A stretch of DNA of 64,000 nucleotides, from the NCBI GenBank assembly GCA_963749145.1, contig CAVVLN010000004.1, positions 1,178,001 through 1,242,000 of the forward strand, read 5' to 3'. This stretch comes from JASHPR01 sp963749145 (GTDB lineage: Bacteria; Actinomycetota; Actinomycetes; Streptosporangiales; Streptosporangiaceae). The notes beneath the pieces were generated by a model, which did not search any database, had not been told where the DNA came from, and worked only from the letters and a program-made list of their open reading frames with translations. Below, one piece after another: positions 17,748-26,592 of this stretch; position 1 is the first letter of the stretch; each line of letters opens with the position of its first letter. The position numbers and the translations under genes were made by a program.

Positions 17748-19171
17748 CGCTCGTCCTCCGGCGGGCGGGTGATCGCGGCCGCCAGCGTGCGGGCCAGGAT
17801 CACCACGTCCAGCCAGGGCGACCAGTACTCGATGTACTGGTTGTCGAAGCGGGCCCGCTCGACGATCGAGGTGTCCCCGTTCAGGCCGTGGACCTGGGCC
17901 CAGCCGGTCATCCCGGCCTGCATCCGGCCCCGGTCGTTGTACCGCAGGATCTCGCGGCCGAACTGCCCGGCGAAGTGCGGGCGCTCGGGCCGCGGCCCCA
18001 CCAGGGACATGTCGCCGCGCAGCACGTTCCACAGCTGCGGCAGCTCATCGAGATGGGTGACCCGGAGCCACCGGCCCAGCGCGCTGGACTGGTGCCCGGC
18101 CACGCCCCAGGAGGTGTCGGGGTCGGCGGACCCGGTCAGCGTGCGCAGCTTGATGACCGACGCGGTCCGGCCGTGGCCGGTGTCCCGCTGCTGCCGGAAC
18201 AGCGGCGCCTGGCCGGTGCGCAGCCTGATCGCGACGGCCAGGGCCAGCAGCACCGGGGCCGCGAGCAGGAGCAGGGTCGCGGCGATCACCACGTCGAGGA
18301 CCCGCTTCAGGCTCAGGCCCAGGGTCGAATGGCCGAGCCGCCGCAGCGGGATCAGCGGTATCCCCCAGATCTCGTCCAGGCCGGACCGCGGCACCGCCAT
18401 CCCGATCTCGTAGAGCCGCGGCACCACGCAGACGTCGGCGCGCAGCGGCCGGCTGGCGCGCAGCACGGTGACGAGGTCCTCGTCCTTGCAGGCGGCGTAG
18501 CAGACGATGACCCGGCGGATGCCCAGCCTCGCCACCACCTCCGCGAGGTCGCCGGGCGCGCCGAGCGTCGGCAGCGCCAGGTCACGGCGGGGCGGCCCGT
18601 GGTCAAGGTAGCCCAGCGGCCGCAGCCCGAATTCCGGGTGCTCGCGCATGAGCTCCCCGATGTGCGCGCCGAACGTGCCCGCGCCGACCACCAGGGCCGG
18701 CTCGGTGAGCAGCCCGCCGCGGTGCGCGGCCCGCAGCGCCGCGGACACCGCGATGCGGAACGCCAGCACCAGGCCGGCCGACCACAGCGCCTGCCGGGCC
18801 GCGGCGGTGGCCGGCATCCACGGCAGCACGATCAGCAGCGGCAGCGCGGCCGCGGCCAGGATCCGGCCGGCCTGGTCGGCCACCCGCAGGCAGATGCGCA
18901 GCCGGTGCAGGCCGCTGGCGGTGAGCAGGGCCAGCATGGCCAGCGCGTACACCGCGGGCAGCACACGGCCCGCTCCCCCGGTGATCCCGATCGCGGCCGC
19001 GAGCCCGAGCGCGTCAGCCAGCGGCATCGCGACGACCGGCGCGATCCGGCTGGCCCGCCTCGCCGCGCGCTGACGCCAGCGCGGCGGGGCGAGTCCCCCG
19101 TCGGGCGGCGCGGCGGGAACGGCACGGAACCCGTCCGTGTCCGCGCCGCGCTGCCCGGAGTTATTCGTCAT
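17744..19171 (-). CDS. Polyprenyl glycosylphosphotransferase (WbaP/WcaJ type)
   Basis: 475 residues. The N-terminal membrane helices and a cytosolic CoA-binding-like domain precede the catalytic bacterial sugar transferase domain (from about 285). Motifs KLRTL, LDELPQLWNVL, MSLVGPRPE and TGWAQVHGLNG are present. It transfers a sugar-1-phosphate to undecaprenyl phosphate and so starts a lipid-linked glycan. Its ATG shares one base with the preceding gene's TAA stop (TAATG). Finding it with PelF-like and deacetylase genes suggests a lipid-linked variant rather than classical synthase-dependent Pel. Confidence 0.95.
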   Translation of the reverse strand: MTNNSGQRGADTDGFRAVPAAPPDGGLAPPRWRQRAARRASRIAPVVAMPLADALGLAAAIGITGGAGRVLPAVYALAMLALLTASGLHRLRICLRVADQAGRILAAAALPLLIVLPWMPATAAARQALWSAGLVLAFRIAVSAALRAAHRGGLLTEPALVVGAGTFGAHIGELMREHPEFGLRPLGYLDHGPPRRDLALPTLGAPGDLAEVVARLGIRRVIVCYAACKDEDLVTVLRASRPLRADVCVVPRLYEIGMAVPRSGLDEIWGIPLIPLRRLGHSTLGLSLKRVLDVVIAATLLLLAAPVLLALAVAIRLRTGQAPLFRQQRDTGHGRTASVIKLRTLTGSADPDTSWGVAGHQSSALGRWLRVTHLDELPQLWNVLRGDMSLVGPRPERPHFAGQFGREILRYNDRGRMQAGMTGWAQVHGLNGDTSIVERARFDNQYIEYWSPWLDVVILARTLAAAITRPPEDER

Positions 19172-20412
19172 TACCGGCCCGCTGCCACGGCGGTCCGGGG
19201 ACGGCCGACGGTGCGACCGCCGGTGAGCTGGCGGGCCACCGTGGTGGCGGCGTGCTCGGAGCCGAACACGAAGCGCATGACCGGACCCATGGTCGGGGCC
19301 ACGGCCGGGCCCATGAAGTACAGGCCGGGCACGGACGACTGGTAGTCATGCCCGACCACGGAGCTGCCGGTGCCCGGCACCCGGCGCAGGCTCGGCAGCA
19401 GCTGGTCGCCGAGGAACGGCAGCCGGGTCAGGTCGGTGCGGTAGCCGGTGGCCGCCAGGACGTGGTCGGCCGCGAGCTCGCGGGTACTGCCGTCCCGGCC
19501 GGCCAGCCCGAGCCGCGCGCCGCCGTCCTGCATCCGCGCCCACGTGACCGACTGGCCGGTCACGGCCGGGAACTGCCCGTCCACCCGGCCGCGCAGCCAG
19601 CTGGCCCCGGCCGGCCCGAGCGCGGTCCGCGCCCGGTAGACCCGGGTGGACCGCGGCAGGTGCCGGAACGCGCCCGGGTGGTTGGAGTAGAACCAGGTGG
19701 CCCAGCCCGAGCCGAGCCCGGACTCCGGCTCCTTGAGCCGCTGCCGCAGCGGGCGGTCCAGGGCCAGCGGGGCGCCGTTCCAGCGGATCGTGTCCTCGCG
19801 GGCGACCAGCGTCACGCCGGCCCCCTGCTCGTGCAGCAGCGCGGCCGACTCGAGCGCGGACTGGCCGGCGCCGACCACGATGACGTCCTGGCCCTTGAAC
19901 GCGCCGAGGTCAGTGTGGGCGGAACTGTGCGTGCAGACTGAGGAAGGCAGCGCGGACAGCGGCTCGGGAACGTGCGCGAAGGCCTCGACGCCGATCGCGA
20001 CGACCACCTTGCGCGCCCGCGCCTGCTCGGAGTTCGCCAGCGTGAGCTCGAACTCGCCGCCCGCCCGGGCGATGTCGGTGACCAGCACCTCCTCGATGTC
20101 GGGCACGAGCGCGTCCCGGAACCACAGGCCGTAGGCGACGAACGTGTCCAGCGGCACCGGCAGGCCGTAGCTGGCGTAGGGACGGCCGGTGGCCTTGCAG
20201 AACGCCTCCAGCGTGTGCGTGTGCGCCGGGTCGGACAGGTTCGACGCGAACCCCTGGGACTTCAGGAACATGCCCTCGGGCATGAAGTCGCGCCAGAGCT
20301 GCATCGGCAGGCCGAACTGGCGGACGCTCACGCCGGCCTTGCGCAGATGCGCGGCGAGCGACAGCCCGTACGGGCCAGCCCCCACAATCGCCACCTCGAC
20401 GGTGTCGTTCAT
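19171..20412 (-). CDS. FAD/NAD(P)-binding monooxygenase-like flavoprotein
   Basis: 413 residues with an N-terminal FAD-binding Rossmann motif (VAIVGAGPYGLSLAAHL), a second nucleotide-binding motif (VIVVGAGQSALESAALL) and the C-terminal ATGYRTDL signature. The family includes N- and C-hydroxylating flavin monooxygenases. It overlaps the ATP-grasp gene (ATGA) and the glycosylphosphotransferase gene (TAATG). A role in decorating the sugar or a linked amine is inferred from position only. Confidence 0.85.
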   Translation of the reverse strand: MNDTVEVAIVGAGPYGLSLAAHLRKAGVSVRQFGLPMQLWRDFMPEGMFLKSQGFASNLSDPAHTHTLEAFCKATGRPYASYGLPVPLDTFVAYGLWFRDALVPDIEEVLVTDIARAGGEFELTLANSEQARARKVVVAIGVEAFAHVPEPLSALPSSVCTHSSAHTDLGAFKGQDVIVVGAGQSALESAALLHEQGAGVTLVAREDTIRWNGAPLALDRPLRQRLKEPESGLGSGWATWFYSNHPGAFRHLPRSTRVYRARTALGPAGASWLRGRVDGQFPAVTGQSVTWARMQDGGARLGLAGRDGSTRELAADHVLAATGYRTDLTRLPFLGDQLLPSLRRVPGTGSSVVGHDYQSSVPGLYFMGPAVAPTMGPVMRFVFGSEHAATTVARQLTGGRTVGRPRTAVAAGR

Positions 20413-21752
20413 ACTCTTGTCCCCTCCTTGGGCGATCGCGGCTCAGCGGGCCGCTCGGTCGGTATCTGGGTCGCTGGCCGCGGGCGCCCCGCGCCCTGGC
20501 CGGCTCGGGCGGCGCCGCGGCCGCCAGACAAACGGAAGTCACTGCTGGGGGCCCGCCCCTGCGGCAGGCCCAGCGGCCTGGTCGCCAGGCGCCAGCCCAT
20601 GCGCAGGCACATCAGGCCGAACGGCCGCAGGTCGTCGCGGGCGAACCAGGCGGTCTCGTCGGCCGTGCGCAGCGAGGCCAGCCACGGCCGCAGCTTGAGC
20701 TCGCCGCGGCGCCAGTAGCTGAGCGCGGCGATCGGGTCGTAGTTCTCGACCACGAAGGCGCGGTCGTTCACTTGCTCGCTGGCCGGGATGGGCTGGCCGG
20801 TCAGGTCGAGGTAGCACGCCGTGGCGACGTCGGTGCCCGCGGCGTCGCGGAAGATCCGGAACTGCGCGCCGATCCTGGGGTTGAAGTCCAGCAGCTTGTA
20901 CTGGTCGTCCCGGGGGTCGTAGCGCAGGTCGAGGTCGAGGATCCCCTGGTAGCCCAGGCGCGCCAGCATCCGGGTGATCTCCGCGGCCAGGCGCGGGTTC
21001 GGCGCGGACCGGCCCATGCAGGTCAGCCCGGCGTGCGCCGGGTACGAGCGCTCCTTGACGCCGGTGAACGCCGGCCGGCAGGCCGAGGCGCCGTCGCAGT
21101 AACCGTGGAAGAACCAGTCCTGACCGGGCCCGCCGGGGATGAACTCCTGCAGCATCAGCCCGACGCGGGCCTGCGCGCAGGCGCGGTAGGTCTCATCGAG
21201 CTGGGCCGCGTCAGCCAGGATCGAGGTGCTGCGCATCCCGCGGCCGGCCCACGGCGTGGTCAGCTTGGCGATCAGCGGGAAGCCCGCCTCGGCGGCGAAC
21301 CCGCGGGCCGCGCCGAGCGTCTCGGGCACGTCGGCCAGCGGGCTGGGCACGCCCAGGTCGCGGCAGAGCTGGTAGAGGGAGTACTTGCCGGCCACCCGGC
21401 GCGGCAGGTCACGCGGCGGGCCGGGGAACAGGAACCGCGGCCGCAGGGCGTCGCCGTGCTCGGCGAGGAAGATCGCGCCCGCGTCGTCGGTCGGCACCAG
21501 CACGGCCGGCTGGCCGAGCCGCTCGGACAGGCGCAGCAGGCCCGCGGTCACCCGCTCGGTGTCCTCCGGGTCCGGCTGCCAGAAGCAGCGCCCGCGCAGG
21601 TAGCGGGAGCTGGCCGCGGGCGCCCATGGCCCCTCGTGCACCCCGTACACGGGCACCCCCATGCGCCCGAGGCTCCGGATCACGCCAAGACCGCCGTGGT
21701 GCATGACGTTCGGATCGAACTTCAGCACCACCGCGGGCGTGAGGTTAGGCAC
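20409..21752 (-). CDS. ATP-grasp family ligase
   Basis: 447 residues, GTG start with AGGGGGA about 9 bases upstream. The ATP-grasp core runs from about 120 to 320: the substrate-binding lid around FPLIAKLTTPWAGRGM and the metal-binding end LLDFNPRIGAQ. The family joins carboxylates to amines or thiols through an acyl-phosphate. It is the first gene of the leftward polysaccharide operon, so the promoter should lie in 21753-21974. It may attach an amino acid or similar group to the polymer or a sugar precursor; the substrate is unknown. Confidence 0.87.
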   Translation of the reverse strand: MPNLTPAVVLKFDPNVMHHGGLGVIRSLGRMGVPVYGVHEGPWAPAASSRYLRGRCFWQPDPEDTERVTAGLLRLSERLGQPAVLVPTDDAGAIFLAEHGDALRPRFLFPGPPRDLPRRVAGKYSLYQLCRDLGVPSPLADVPETLGAARGFAAEAGFPLIAKLTTPWAGRGMRSTSILADAAQLDETYRACAQARVGLMLQEFIPGGPGQDWFFHGYCDGASACRPAFTGVKERSYPAHAGLTCMGRSAPNPRLAAEITRMLARLGYQGILDLDLRYDPRDDQYKLLDFNPRIGAQFRIFRDAAGTDVATACYLDLTGQPIPASEQVNDRAFVVENYDPIAALSYWRRGELKLRPWLASLRTADETAWFARDDLRPFGLMCLRMGWRLATRPLGLPQGRAPSSDFRLSGGRGAARAGQGAGRPRPATQIPTERPAEPRSPKEGTRV

Positions 21753-21974
21753 AGTCGTTTCCCCCTGGCGGTGTGGCGGGCGTAAACCAACGCCCGACGC
21801 GTCACGTGAGAAAAACTGTGCCAGCTGCGTTAGCCCGCAGCATCCGTCATCAGGGTGAGGAAATCTACCCACAGCGGCCGAGCACCCCCGGCGCCGGCCG
21901 CTGCGGCGCGCGGATTCCCCGGCGCGGCCACGCATTCCGGCCCCGGGGTAACCCGGGTGACTAGGGCGCGACGA

Positions 21975-23831
21975 TCACTCGACGGTTACCGATTTGGCCA
22001 GGTTACGCGGCTGATCGACATCGTGCCCCTTGGCCGAGGCCAGCTCGCACGCGAACACCTGCAGCGGCACCGTGGCCACCAGCGGCTGCAGCAGCGTGGG
22101 CACGGCCGGTACCTCGATCAGCGTGTCCGCGTACGGGGCGACCGTGTCGTCACCGCGCGCCGCGATCACGATCGTGCGCGCCCCCCGGGCCCGGATCTCC
22201 TGGATGTTCGAGACGATCTTGTCGTGCAGTACCGACCGGGTGTCCGGGGCGGGCACGATGACCACCACCGGGAGCCCCGCCTCGATCAGCGCGATCGGGC
22301 CGTGCTTGAGCTCCCCCGCGGCGAAGCCCTCGGCGTGCATGTAGGCCAGTTCCTTCAGCTTGAGCGCGCCCTCGAGAGCCACCGGGTACCCGACGTGCCG
22401 GCCGAGGAACAGCACGCAGCGTTCGCCGGCCAGCTCGCGGGCGACCGCGCGGACCGGCTCGGACGCCGCCAGCACCTCCCGCACCGCGGCGGGCATCCGC
22501 TGCAGTTGGTCCAGACGGGCGGTGATCTCGTCGCCGAACATGACGCCCCGCACCTGAGCCAGGTAGAGCGCGAGCAGGTAGCAGGCGACCAGCTGGGTCA
22601 AGAAGGCCTTGGTGGAGGCCACCGCGATCTCCGGGCCCGCGTGCGTGTACACGACCGCGTCGCTCTCGCGCGGGATGGACGAGCCGTTGACGTTGCAGAT
22701 GGCCACCACCCGGGAACGCTGCTCGCGGGCGTGACGGACCGCCATCAGCGTGTCCATCGTCTCGCCGGACTGCGAGATCGCGATGACCAGCGTGGACTGG
22801 GTAAGAATCGGGTCCCGGTAGCGGAACTCGCTGGCCAGCTCCACCTCACAGGGGATCTTGCACCAGTGCTCGATGGCGTACTTGGCGATCAGGCCGGCGT
22901 GGTAGGCGGTACCGCACGCGACAATGATGATCTTGTCGACGTTCCGCAGCTCGCCGTCGGACAGCCGCATCTCGTCCAGCGCCAGCAGGCCGTCGGCGTC
23001 GGCCCGGCCGAGCAGGGCGTCGGTGATCGCATGCGGCTGCTCGGCGATCTCCTTGAGCATGAAGTACTCGAAGCCGGCCTTCTCCGCGGCCGACACATCC
23101 CAGTCCACGTGATAATCGGTGACCCGGGCCGGGGCACCGTCGAACCCGGTCACCGTCACCCGGTCCGGGGTTATCTCGGCGACCTGGTCCTGGCCGAGCT
23201 CCACCGCGTCCCGGGTGTACGCGATGAACGCGGCGACGTCGCTGGCCAGGAAGTTCTCGCCGGTCCCGCGGCCGACCACGAGCGGTGAGTTGCGCCGCGC
23301 GCCCACGACCGCCTCGGGATCCCTGGTGTCCACCGCCACCAGCGTGAACGCGCCCTCCAGCCGCTGGCACACCGCGCGCATGGCGGCGGCCAGGCCGTGG
23401 CCGTCCGGCGTCGCGGCCATCTGCTCCTCGAGCAGGTGCGCGACGAGCTCGGTGTCGGTCTGCGAGGTGAGCTTGTGGCCGCCGTCGTCGAGCTCGGCGC
23501 GCAGCGCGGCGAAGTTCTCGATGATGCCGTTGTGCACCACGGCCAGGCGGCCGGCGCAGTCGGTGTGCGGGTGCGCGTTGGGGTCGGTCGGCGGCCCGTG
23601 GGTGGCCCAGCGGGTGTGCCCGATGCCGGCCGTGCCGGGCATCGGCGGCCCGGCGGCGAGCGCGGCCTTCAGGTTGCCCAGCTTGCCGGCCCGCTTGACC
23701 CAGGCGATATCGCCGTCGCTCAGGATCGCCACGCCGGCCGAGTCATAGCCCCGGTACTCCAGCCGGCCGAGCCCGTCCACGATGACGCCGAGCGCCTGCC
23801 GGCGGCCGGTGTACCCCACGATTCCGCACAT
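21975..23831 (-). CDS. glmS: Glutamine-fructose-6-phosphate aminotransferase (isomerising)
   Basis: Makes glucosamine-6-phosphate from fructose-6-phosphate and glutamine, the first step to UDP-GlcNAc. 618 residues: class II glutaminase domain with Cys2 as nucleophile (MCGIVGYTG), then two SIS domains with SQSGETMDTL, and the C-terminal KSVTVE. It is 27 bp downstream of glmM in the rplM-rpsI-glmM-glmS order. No glmS ribozyme-like leader is expected or seen. It supplies amino sugar for cell wall and probably for the adjacent polysaccharide. Confidence 0.98.
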   Translation of the reverse strand: MCGIVGYTGRRQALGVIVDGLGRLEYRGYDSAGVAILSDGDIAWVKRAGKLGNLKAALAAGPPMPGTAGIGHTRWATHGPPTDPNAHPHTDCAGRLAVVHNGIIENFAALRAELDDGGHKLTSQTDTELVAHLLEEQMAATPDGHGLAAAMRAVCQRLEGAFTLVAVDTRDPEAVVGARRNSPLVVGRGTGENFLASDVAAFIAYTRDAVELGQDQVAEITPDRVTVTGFDGAPARVTDYHVDWDVSAAEKAGFEYFMLKEIAEQPHAITDALLGRADADGLLALDEMRLSDGELRNVDKIIIVACGTAYHAGLIAKYAIEHWCKIPCEVELASEFRYRDPILTQSTLVIAISQSGETMDTLMAVRHAREQRSRVVAICNVNGSSIPRESDAVVYTHAGPEIAVASTKAFLTQLVACYLLALYLAQVRGVMFGDEITARLDQLQRMPAAVREVLAASEPVRAVARELAGERCVLFLGRHVGYPVALEGALKLKELAYMHAEGFAAGELKHGPIALIEAGLPVVVIVPAPDTRSVLHDKIVSNIQEIRARGARTIVIAARGDDTVAPYADTLIEVPAVPTLLQPLVATVPLQVFACELASAKGHDVDQPRNLAKSVTVE

Positions 23832-23858
23832 GGGCGACAGGCTAGCGTCCGGCGGAAA

Positions 23859-25265
23859 TCACGCCAGGCCCCGGACGACCGCTGCCAGCGCGTCCGCCTG
23901 CCGCTGCGCGCGGGCGGAGTCCACCGCCTCGACCATCACCCGCACCACCGCCTCGGTGCCGCTCGGCCGGACCAGGACCCGGCCCGCGTCCCCTAGTTCG
24001 GCCTCGGCCGCCCGGACGGCCTCGGCCAGCGCGGGGGAGGACGCCGCCAGCGACCGGTCCACGCCCGGGATGCTGATCAGCACCTGCGGGTACCTGGTCA
24101 TCACCTTGGCCAGCTCGCCGAGCGGCTGGCCGCGTTCGGCGACGGTCGCCAGCAGGTGCAGGCTGGTCAGCAGCCCGTCTCCGGTCGTGGCGTGGTCGAG
24201 CAGGATGATGTGGCCCGACTGCTCGCCGCCGAGCACGAACTTGCCGTCCCGCATCGCGGCCACCAGGTACCGGTCGCCGACCGGCGTCTCCACCACCGCG
24301 ATGCCCGCGTCCCGCATGGCCAGCCGGAGGCCCAGGTTGGACATGACGGTGACCACGACCGTGTCGTCGGCCAGCGCCCCCGCGTCCTTCAGCGCGAACG
24401 CCAGCACGGCGATGATCTGGTCACCGTCGATGACCTGGCCGTCGGCGTCGACCGCCAGGCACCGGTCGGCGTCCCCGTCGTGGGCGATGCCGACGTCGGC
24501 GCCGCTGGCCAGGACCGCGGCCTTGAGCGCGCCGAGGCTGGTCGAGCCGCAGCCGGAGTTGATGTTGTCCCCGTCGGGCTCGGTGCCGATGGAGATGACC
24601 TCGGCGCCGGCCCGGCGCAGCATGCGTGGCGCGATTTGGTAGGCGGCCCCGTGTGCGCAGTCGACCACCACCCGCATCCCGCACAGGGGCCTGGCATCCG
24701 GATCCGGCAGCGTGGCGAGGAGGTGGCCGAGGTAGCGCTCCTGCTCGGCCGAGGCGTCGGTGACGCGGCCGAAGCCGGATTCCGGCAGGCCCGGGTCGGC
24801 CTGCCGCGTGGCGAGGCTGCGCTCGATCTCGTCCTCGGCCTCGTCCGGCAGCTTGAGGCCGCCGCGCGCGAAGAACTTGATCCCGTTGTCCGGGGCGGGG
24901 TTGTGGCTGGCCGACAGCATCACGCCGAAGTCGGCGTCCAGCGCGCCGGTCAGGTACGCCACGGCCGGGGTGGGGATGACGCCCAGCCGCAGCACGTCAA
25001 CGCCGGAACTGGCCAGCCCGGCCACCACGGCGGCCTCGAGGAACTCGCCGGACGTCCTCGGGTCCCGGCCGACCACGGCGACCGCGCGCCGGCCCGGCGG
25101 CCGCACGCCGGCGCCGGGCCGCGCCGGGCCGGGCGAGCCGGGGCCGGGCGAGCCCGGGCCGGAGAGAACCCCGGCCCCGGCGACAGCCAGGTCCATAGCG
25201 AGCTGCGCCGTCAGGTCACGGCCTGCTACGCCTCGGACACCGTCGGTACCGAACAGACGACCCAT
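23859..25265 (-). CDS. glmM: Phosphoglucosamine mutase
   Basis: Converts glucosamine-6-phosphate to glucosamine-1-phosphate. 468 residues; starts MGRLFGTDGVRG, catalytic Ser120 in SASHNP, metal loop DGDADRC and phosphate-binding RPSGTE. Residues about 36-60 form a Gly/Pro/Ser/Arg-rich insertion that I would not expect in this enzyme; it is encoded by a short G+C repeat at about 25105-25170. It lies between rpsI and glmS. Confidence 0.97.
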   Translation of the reverse strand: MGRLFGTDGVRGVAGRDLTAQLAMDLAVAGAGVLSGPGSPGPGSPGPARPGAGVRPPGRRAVAVVGRDPRTSGEFLEAAVVAGLASSGVDVLRLGVIPTPAVAYLTGALDADFGVMLSASHNPAPDNGIKFFARGGLKLPDEAEDEIERSLATRQADPGLPESGFGRVTDASAEQERYLGHLLATLPDPDARPLCGMRVVVDCAHGAAYQIAPRMLRRAGAEVISIGTEPDGDNINSGCGSTSLGALKAAVLASGADVGIAHDGDADRCLAVDADGQVIDGDQIIAVLAFALKDAGALADDTVVVTVMSNLGLRLAMRDAGIAVVETPVGDRYLVAAMRDGKFVLGGEQSGHIILLDHATTGDGLLTSLHLLATVAERGQPLGELAKVMTRYPQVLISIPGVDRSLAASSPALAEAVRAAEAELGDAGRVLVRPSGTEAVVRVMVEAVDSARAQRQADALAAVVRGLA

Positions 25266-25313
25266 GAGAACCCGCTCCTGGTCTTCCTCTGGGACCGCGC
25301 TGGCCCGGGCAGA

Positions 25314-25847
25314 CTAGCGCTTGGAGTACTGCGGGGCCTTGCGGGCCTTCTTCAGCCCGGCCTTCTTCCGTTCCTTTACCCGCGCGTCCCGGGTCAGAAA
25401 GCCGGCCCGCTTCAGGCTCGGCCGGTTTTCCGGGTCCACGAGCGTCAGTGCCCGGGCGATCCCGAGCCGCAGCGCGCCCGCCTGACCGGTGACGCCGCCG
25501 CCGGTGATCCGGGCCACCACATCGAAGGCGTCGTCCGCGCCCAGCGTCACGAACGGCTCGCTGATCAGCTGCTGATGCACCTTGTTCGGGAAGTACTCAT
25601 CCAGCGACCGGTCGTTGATCAGCCACTTTCCCGTGCCCGGGGCGATGCGGACCCGGGCGATCGCTTCCTTGCGGCGGCCGGTACCCAGGGCGCTCCCGGT
25701 GACCACCGGGCGGCGCGCCGCCGGGCGGGCCGGGGCGCCGGCGGCGTCGCCGGTCTCCGTGGTGTACTCCGACAGGTGCTCCGCGGCGTCCTGCGCGTCG
25801 CCGCCTGCTCCCGCAACGGGATCCTGCACGTCAGTGGACTCAGCCAC
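25314..25847 (-). CDS. rpsI: 30S ribosomal protein S9
   Basis: 177 residues from a GTG start. The conserved S9 core begins at about residue 50 (GTGRRKEAIARVRI) and ends with the basic tail QYSKR, which reaches the P-site tRNA. The first 50 residues are an acidic, disordered N-terminal extension, common in actinobacteria. Directly follows rplM. Confidence 0.97.
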   Translation of the reverse strand: MAESTDVQDPVAGAGGDAQDAAEHLSEYTTETGDAAGAPARPAARRPVVTGSALGTGRRKEAIARVRIAPGTGKWLINDRSLDEYFPNKVHQQLISEPFVTLGADDAFDVVARITGGGVTGQAGALRLGIARALTLVDPENRPSLKRAGFLTRDARVKERKKAGLKKARKAPQYSKR

Positions 25848-25877
25848 GATCTGTTCCTCGAGCTTCCTTCTGGTGGG

Positions 25878-26330
25878 TTACTTCGCCTGCTGGGCGATCT
25901 GCGTGATCTCGAACGGGACTGGCTGCTGCGCCTGGTGCGGGTGGTCGGGACCCGCGTACACCTTGAGCTTGCGCAGCATCTGCCGGCCGAGGGTGTTCTT
26001 CGGCAGCATGCCGCGGACCGCCTTCTCGACGACCCGCTCCGGGCGCTTGGCCATCAGGTCGCGGTAGGCGACCGAGCGCAGCCCGCCCGGGTAGCCGGAG
26101 TGCCGGTAGGCGCGCTTGTCCTCCAGCTTGTTGCCGCTGAGCGCGACCTTCTCCGCATTGACGATGATCACGAAGTCGCCGGTGTCCACGTGCGGCGCGA
26201 AGATCGGCTTGTGCTTGCCGCGCAGCAGGATCGCGGTCTGGCTGGCCAGGCGGCCGAGTACGACGTCGGAGGCATCGATGACGTGCCACTGCCGCTGGAT
26301 GTCGCCGGCTTTCGGGCTGAAGGTGCGCAC
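25878..26330 (-). CDS. rplM: 50S ribosomal protein L13
   Basis: 150 residues, GTG start, typical length. The core includes WHVIDASDVVLGRLAS, GDFVIIVNAEKV and MLPKNTLGRQM. First gene of the operon with rpsI, glmM and glmS; a sigma-70-type promoter lies about 150 bp upstream. Confidence 0.97.
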   Translation of the reverse strand: MRTFSPKAGDIQRQWHVIDASDVVLGRLASQTAILLRGKHKPIFAPHVDTGDFVIIVNAEKVALSGNKLEDKRAYRHSGYPGGLRSVAYRDLMAKRPERVVEKAVRGMLPKNTLGRQMLRKLKVYAGPDHPHQAQQPVPFEITQIAQQAK

Positions 26331-26367
26331 GGGAGTAGGCCTTCACATGTGAGTACTGAAACCTTGG

Positions 26368-26397
26368 CCCCGCCTGCGGGAGTCCCTCCCGGCGGGG
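26368..26397 (-). other. Hairpin in the rplM leader
   Basis: CCCCGCC...GGCGGGG encloses a second complementary pair, GGGAG-TCC-CTCCC, so the leader RNA can form a long G+C stem. It lies between the predicted promoter and the rplM start and could be an attenuator or a binding site for autoregulation; neither is shown. Confidence 0.4.
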
Positions 26398-26476
26398 GAA
26401 TCCGATGGCATCAGCCGCGGCCGCAGGCCCGCGAGACGGGCCGTGCGGGCATGCCTGTGCACATGGACGCCTGTGC

Positions 26477-26506
26477 AGGATACCGGCCGTGACCGATGGC
26501 GGTCAA
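26477..26506 (-). promoter_or_regulatory. Predicted sigma-70-type promoter for rplM-rpsI-glmM-glmS
   Basis: On the minus strand TTGACC (26506-26501) and TATCCT (26482-26477) are separated by 18 bp. Both hexamers are close to the housekeeping consensus and unusual in this G+C content. Transcription would start near 26470, giving a leader of about 140 nt before the GTG of rplM. Confidence 0.6.
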
Positions 26507-26592
26507 AGCAAAGCCCGAACACCGACCCCGGCCTGCTGCGCGAGCCGGCGGCCGCCCGGCCCGCCCGCGGGCAAGTCAGGCGGACAAAACGC

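Noticed and set aside
19171..21752. RiPP or non-ribosomal peptide cluster because of ATP-grasp plus monooxygenase
   Set aside because: No precursor peptide, carrier protein or adenylation domain is present, and both genes are coupled to glycan genes.
26331..26476. Known riboswitch or L13 leader family before rplM
   Set aside because: Only a strong hairpin is visible; no match to a known leader motif can be supported.
24156..26492. A 778-codon open frame opposite glmM, rpsI and rplM
   Set aside because: Three certain housekeeping genes lie on the other strand; this frame has no ribosome site or domain.
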